Source: Thermococci archaeon
GTDB taxonomy: Archaea > Methanobacteriota_B > Thermococci > Methanofastidiosales > B48-G16
Direction of reading: 5' to 3'
DNA: 7,094 bases
Assembly (NCBI GenBank): GCA_003660605.1
Contig: QMUN01000041.1
Location: 1 to 7,094, forward strand
A program made the translations under genes and the position numbers. This document shows positions 4,501 to 7,094 of the stretch, piece after piece (position 1 is the first letter of the stretch; every line of letters starts with the position of its first letter). The notes beneath the pieces were generated by a model. The model did no database searches. It was not told the origin of the DNA and saw only the letters and a program-made list of their open reading frames with translations.

Positions 4501-5736
4501 ATGGATCTTCTGGAAAAGATACTTTCAAAAACAGCTGAAGTCTCTGTTATAGGATTGGGTTATATAGGCATCCCTACAGCTGTTTTTGCTGCCGAAGCAG
4601 GGTATGACATATATGGAGTAGATCTTAAAGAAGATGTGGTAAAAAAAATCAACAATCGTGTTCTTGATATAAAAGAGCCAGGATTGAAGGAACTTTTAGA
4701 AAAAAATATTAAAAATGGTAAAATAAAAGCATTTTTATCATATAAAGAAAGCGATATATTCATAATATGCGTTCCAACACCCTTATCAAACAAAAAGGCT
4801 GATCTGTCATATGTCAGAAAAGCTGGAGAATCAATTTCTAAAGTTTTGAAAAATGATAATCTAGTTATTCTGGAATCCACAGTTCCGCCGAAAACAACGG
4901 AAGAAGTTTTAATTCCGATCCTCGAAAGGTCTGGATTAAAAAACGATGAGGATTTTTTAACAGCATTCTGTCCTGAGAGAGTACTTCCTGGGAGAATTAT
5001 GGAAGAAATGACAAACAATGACAGAATTATTGGCGGATCTGAAAAAAGCAGGAAAATAACTGCTGAATTTTATAAAAACTTTGTAAGGGGAAAAATATAC
5101 ATTACTGACTTAAAAACAGCAGAAATAGCGAAACTAATGGAGAATACATTCAGAAATGTCAATATTGCCCTGGCCAATGAACTTGCATTAGCATGCGAAA
5201 ATTTAGAAATAAATTTTTTTGAAGCGAGAAAGCTTGCAAACAAACATCCCAGAGTAAATATCCATGAAGCGGGAACAGGTGTAGGAGGGCACTGTATTCC
5301 AATTGATCCGTGGTTTATCCACGAGAAATTCCCTTTAAAAACGATCTCAACAGCGATGGAAATAAATGAGACTATGCCCTTGCATGTTGTAGATATAATA
5401 AAAAAGACTAACGCCAAAAAAATTCTAATTTTTGGAATGGCGTACAAAAAAAATACAGATGATACGAGGGAAACTCCAGTATTAAAGATAATTGAAGAAC
5501 TTAAAAAAGAAAACATTGAGTTCAGTATCTACGATCCTTATGTGAAAATGGAGAAACTGAATCCTGAAAACTGCGATGCTCTGCTTATAGCCACAGATCA
5601 TGACTGTTTTAAAAATATGGATTGGGAAGAAATAAGGAGAAAAATGAGAAGGCACGTGATAATCGATGGTAGAAACTTTTTTGAAAAGGAAGAGGCTGAA
5701 AAAATGGGTTTTGAGTATATGGGTGTTGGCAAATGA
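4501..5736 (+). CDS. wecC: UDP-N-acetyl-D-mannosamine dehydrogenase
   Basis: The 411-residue protein belongs to the UDP-glucose/UDP-mannosamine dehydrogenase family, which oxidises the sugar C6 alcohol to a carboxylate with two NAD+. An N-terminal Rossmann motif GLGYIG (18-23) and Asp41 bind NAD. ESTVPPKT (125-132), FCPERVLPG (156-164) and EIAKLMENTFRNVNIALANE (208-227, Lys211) follow. The catalytic cysteine is Cys265 in GVGGHCIPIDPWF. The C-terminal domain shows GMAYKKNTDDTRETPVL from residue 312. The HCIPIDPWF form and the wecB partner favour UDP-ManNAc over UDP-glucose as substrate, giving UDP-ManNAcA for surface polysaccharide or N-glycans. Length is usual for the family. Its stop overlaps the wecB start by 4 bp (ATGA), so the two are one operon. 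Related UDP-N-acetylgalactosamine-type dehydrogenases cannot be excluded by sequence reading alone. Confidence 0.93.
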   Translation: MDLLEKILSKTAEVSVIGLGYIGIPTAVFAAEAGYDIYGVDLKEDVVKKINNRVLDIKEPGLKELLEKNIKNGKIKAFLSYKESDIFIICVPTPLSNKKADLSYVRKAGESISKVLKNDNLVILESTVPPKTTEEVLIPILERSGLKNDEDFLTAFCPERVLPGRIMEEMTNNDRIIGGSEKSRKITAEFYKNFVRGKIYITDLKTAEIAKLMENTFRNVNIALANELALACENLEINFFEARKLANKHPRVNIHEAGTGVGGHCIPIDPWFIHEKFPLKTISTAMEINETMPLHVVDIIKKTNAKKILIFGMAYKKNTDDTRETPVLKIIEELKKENIEFSIYDPYVKMEKLNPENCDALLIATDHDCFKNMDWEEIRRKMRRHVIIDGRNFFEKEEAEKMGFEYMGVGK

Positions 5737-6770
5737 TCTCCGTTGTTCTCGGTACCCGACCTGAGATAGTAAAAATGGCTCCCATCATAAAAGAACTGAA
5801 AAAAAGAGACATAGATTATTTTGTTATCCACACTGGACAGCATTACTCCTATAATCTTGATAAAGTATTTTTTGAAAATTTTGATCTCGAAAAACCGAGG
5901 TATAATTTGGAAGTGGGATCGGGAACTCATGGAAAACAGACGGGAGAGATACTGAAGAGAATTGAAAGAGTTTTGATTGACGAGAAACCTGAAATCGTTC
6001 TCGTGGAGGGAGATACAAACACCGTACTTGCCTCTGCACTTGCCGCTTCAAAACTGCATATAAAAGTAGGACACGTAGAGGCAGGACTTCGATCTTTCTG
6101 GAAATGGATGCCCGAGGAGATAAATCGTGTTCTTACAGATCATATCTCAGATCTTCTCTTTGCACCCACAGAGATAGCCAGAAATAATCTTTTAAATGAG
6201 GGTATAAGAGAAGGTGTGTACGTAGTCGGCAATACGATAGTAGATTCCTTAAAGCTAAAAAAAATAGAAAAAATAGAAAAAGACTTTATTCTTCTCACCC
6301 TTCACAGAGAAGAGAATGCTGACAATCCGGAAAAACTGAAAAGTATAATCAAGGGTACAGAAATGATCAGTGAATATTTTGATACTCCTGTGATCTACCC
6401 TATTCATCCAAGAACAAAGAAAAATCTTAAAAAATTTGGGATAGAAATAAATGAAAAATTTATAAAACTTGTAGATCCTTTAAACTATTTTAAGTTTCTT
6501 TCCTACTTAAAAAGCTGTAAATTTGTACTTACTGACTCAGGGGGGGTACAGGAGGAGGCCTGTATTTTGAAAATACCGTGTATAACATTGAGAGATAACA
6601 CGGAAAGACCTGAAACTATAAATATAGGCGCAAACATCCTTGCAGGAAATAATCCGAAAAAAATACTTGAATCAGCTGTAAAGATGTCAAAAGCAAATAA
6701 AAAATGGGAGAATCCTTATGGAGAAGATGTTGGAAAGAAGATAGTTGATATTGTTCAAGCCTCAAGATAA
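5733..6770 (+). CDS. wecB: UDP-N-acetylglucosamine 2-epimerase, non-hydrolysing
   Basis: This 345-residue enzyme interconverts UDP-GlcNAc and UDP-ManNAc, supplying the substrate of the dehydrogenase encoded just upstream. Family motifs occur in order: GTRPE (7-11), HTGQHYS (33-39), VEGDTNTVLA (91-100, Asp94), HVEAGLRS (114-121, Glu116), PEEINR (127-132), LTLHREEN (188-195, His191), PIHPRT (223-228), TDSGGVQEE (267-275) and LRDNTERPE (286-294). The acidic residues and the histidine correspond to catalytic residues known in bacterial WecB. Length is somewhat shorter than the roughly 375-residue bacterial enzymes but no motif is missing. The protein is cytoplasmic, with a two-domain GT-B-like fold. 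Translation probably couples to wecC through the ATGA overlap. Its 3' end overlaps by 16 bp the end of the convergent transglutaminase-like gene. Confidence 0.95.
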   Translation: MISVVLGTRPEIVKMAPIIKELKKRDIDYFVIHTGQHYSYNLDKVFFENFDLEKPRYNLEVGSGTHGKQTGEILKRIERVLIDEKPEIVLVEGDTNTVLASALAASKLHIKVGHVEAGLRSFWKWMPEEINRVLTDHISDLLFAPTEIARNNLLNEGIREGVYVVGNTIVDSLKLKKIEKIEKDFILLTLHREENADNPEKLKSIIKGTEMISEYFDTPVIYPIHPRTKKNLKKFGIEINEKFIKLVDPLNYFKFLSYLKSCKFVLTDSGGVQEEACILKIPCITLRDNTERPETINIGANILAGNNPKKILESAVKMSKANKKWENPYGEDVGKKIVDIVQASR

Positions 6771-7094
6771 ACAAAAGGATAAATCTCGTCGGTATATCCC
6801 ATATAACTTCTGCTCGTGGGCTCCAGCCAGAGCCAGTTTCCATCGATATAGTATTTTTTGCCAGAAGTATATTTTTTTATTTCATCATGATATTTTTCTG
6901 GTACGTATACCGAAACTGTCACATGATTTGGTGCAAACTCTTCCGTTTTTAAATCATCGAAGGTATGTTCCCTGTCCACGAAGTTCAGTCTTACTCTATA
7001 GCCTTCTATCTTGAGAAGACACGCCAGAAAAATAGCCTGATCCTCACAGTCACCCCTTTTTATTTGATAAGTTTTTATTGGTGATTGTATTATC
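6755..7094 (-). CDS. Transglutaminase-like protein, C-terminal part
   Basis: The frame is open from the right edge and continues upstream of the GTG at 6979, so that codon is not the start; 112 C-terminal residues are visible. The motif KRGDCEDQAIFLACLLKIEG contains the presumed catalytic cysteine (visible residue 16), and APNHVTVSVYV holds the histidine (57), matching the Cys-His arrangement of the transglutaminase/protease-like superfamily. The third triad position falls in GNWLWLEPTS, where Glu91 stands where Asp (DPT) is more common. Archaeal members are often secreted or membrane-linked and may act as proteases or amidases; the N-terminus that would show this is outside the window. No terminator is apparent between it and wecB, and their 3' ends overlap by 16 bp. 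Confidence 0.85.
   Translation of the reverse strand, partial: IIQSPIKTYQIKRGDCEDQAIFLACLLKIEGYRVRLNFVDREHTFDDLKTEEFAPNHVTVSVYVPEKYHDEIKKYTSGKKYYIDGNWLWLEPTSRSYMGYTDEIYPFVYLEA

Noticed and set aside
4419..4538. 39-codon plus-strand frame before and overlapping wecC
   Set aside because: It starts within the T-rich terminator, has no ribosome-binding site, and its second half runs through the wecC promoter and first codons in another frame.
4560..5516. Long minus-strand frames opposite wecC (about 150 codons each)
   Set aside because: They are shadows of the wecC reading frame; wecC has every catalytic motif, whereas these show only Ser/Phe-rich antisense composition.
6540..6546. Run of G residues in wecB as a possible frameshift site
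   Set aside because: The reading frame is intact on both sides and the run encodes the conserved SGGVQEE motif, so no slippage needs to be invoked.

Overview
The window is AT-rich archaeal chromosomal DNA. The evidence is a small archaeal/eukaryotic-type ribosomal protein S17e, TATA boxes sitting about 25-27 nt upstream of several start codons (leaderless transcription), GAGGTGA-type ribosome-binding sites on other genes, and a receiver domain fused to a DUF835 domain. That fusion is mainly known from Euryarchaeota such as Thermoplasmata and Thermococci. I suspect a Thermoplasmata-like or related euryarchaeal lineage, but the exact lineage cannot be fixed from the window.

Layout, left to right. 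(1) Positions 1-267, minus strand: the middle of a family 2 glycosyltransferase that lacks its N-terminal strand. Its conserved sequence begins inside the last codons of hicA. (2) 239-666, minus: a hicB-hicA toxin-antitoxin pair with a leaderless promoter; hicA starts at TTG. (3) 667-990: mostly regulatory DNA, plus a 40-codon secreted or membrane peptide gene (715-837, minus) with a near-perfect ribosome-binding site. (4) 991-1629, plus: a small lipoprotein-like gene and rps17e. (5) 1626-3408, minus: a MinD-type ATPase followed after 4 nt by an unrecognised 338-residue charged, partly coiled-coil protein. (6) 3490-4374, plus: a receiver-DUF835 regulator divergent from minD. (7) 4501-6770, plus: wecC and wecB overlapping by 4 nt. 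(8) 6755-7094, minus: the C-terminal part of a transglutaminase-like protein, running off the right edge.

How the genes fit together. wecB and wecC would convert UDP-GlcNAc to UDP-ManNAc and then to UDP-ManNAcA, a precursor for surface glycans or N-glycans; the broken glycosyltransferase at the left edge may be a relic of related surface-sugar functions. The minD operon and the divergent regulator share a 81-bp intergenic region holding both promoters, which suggests, without proving, a linked signalling or cell-positioning module. I see no CRISPR array, tRNA, rRNA, insertion sequence or phage gene. The most noteworthy items are the glycosyltransferase/hicA junction, the MinD plus unknown protein plus DUF835 regulator cluster, and the unlisted small peptide gene.
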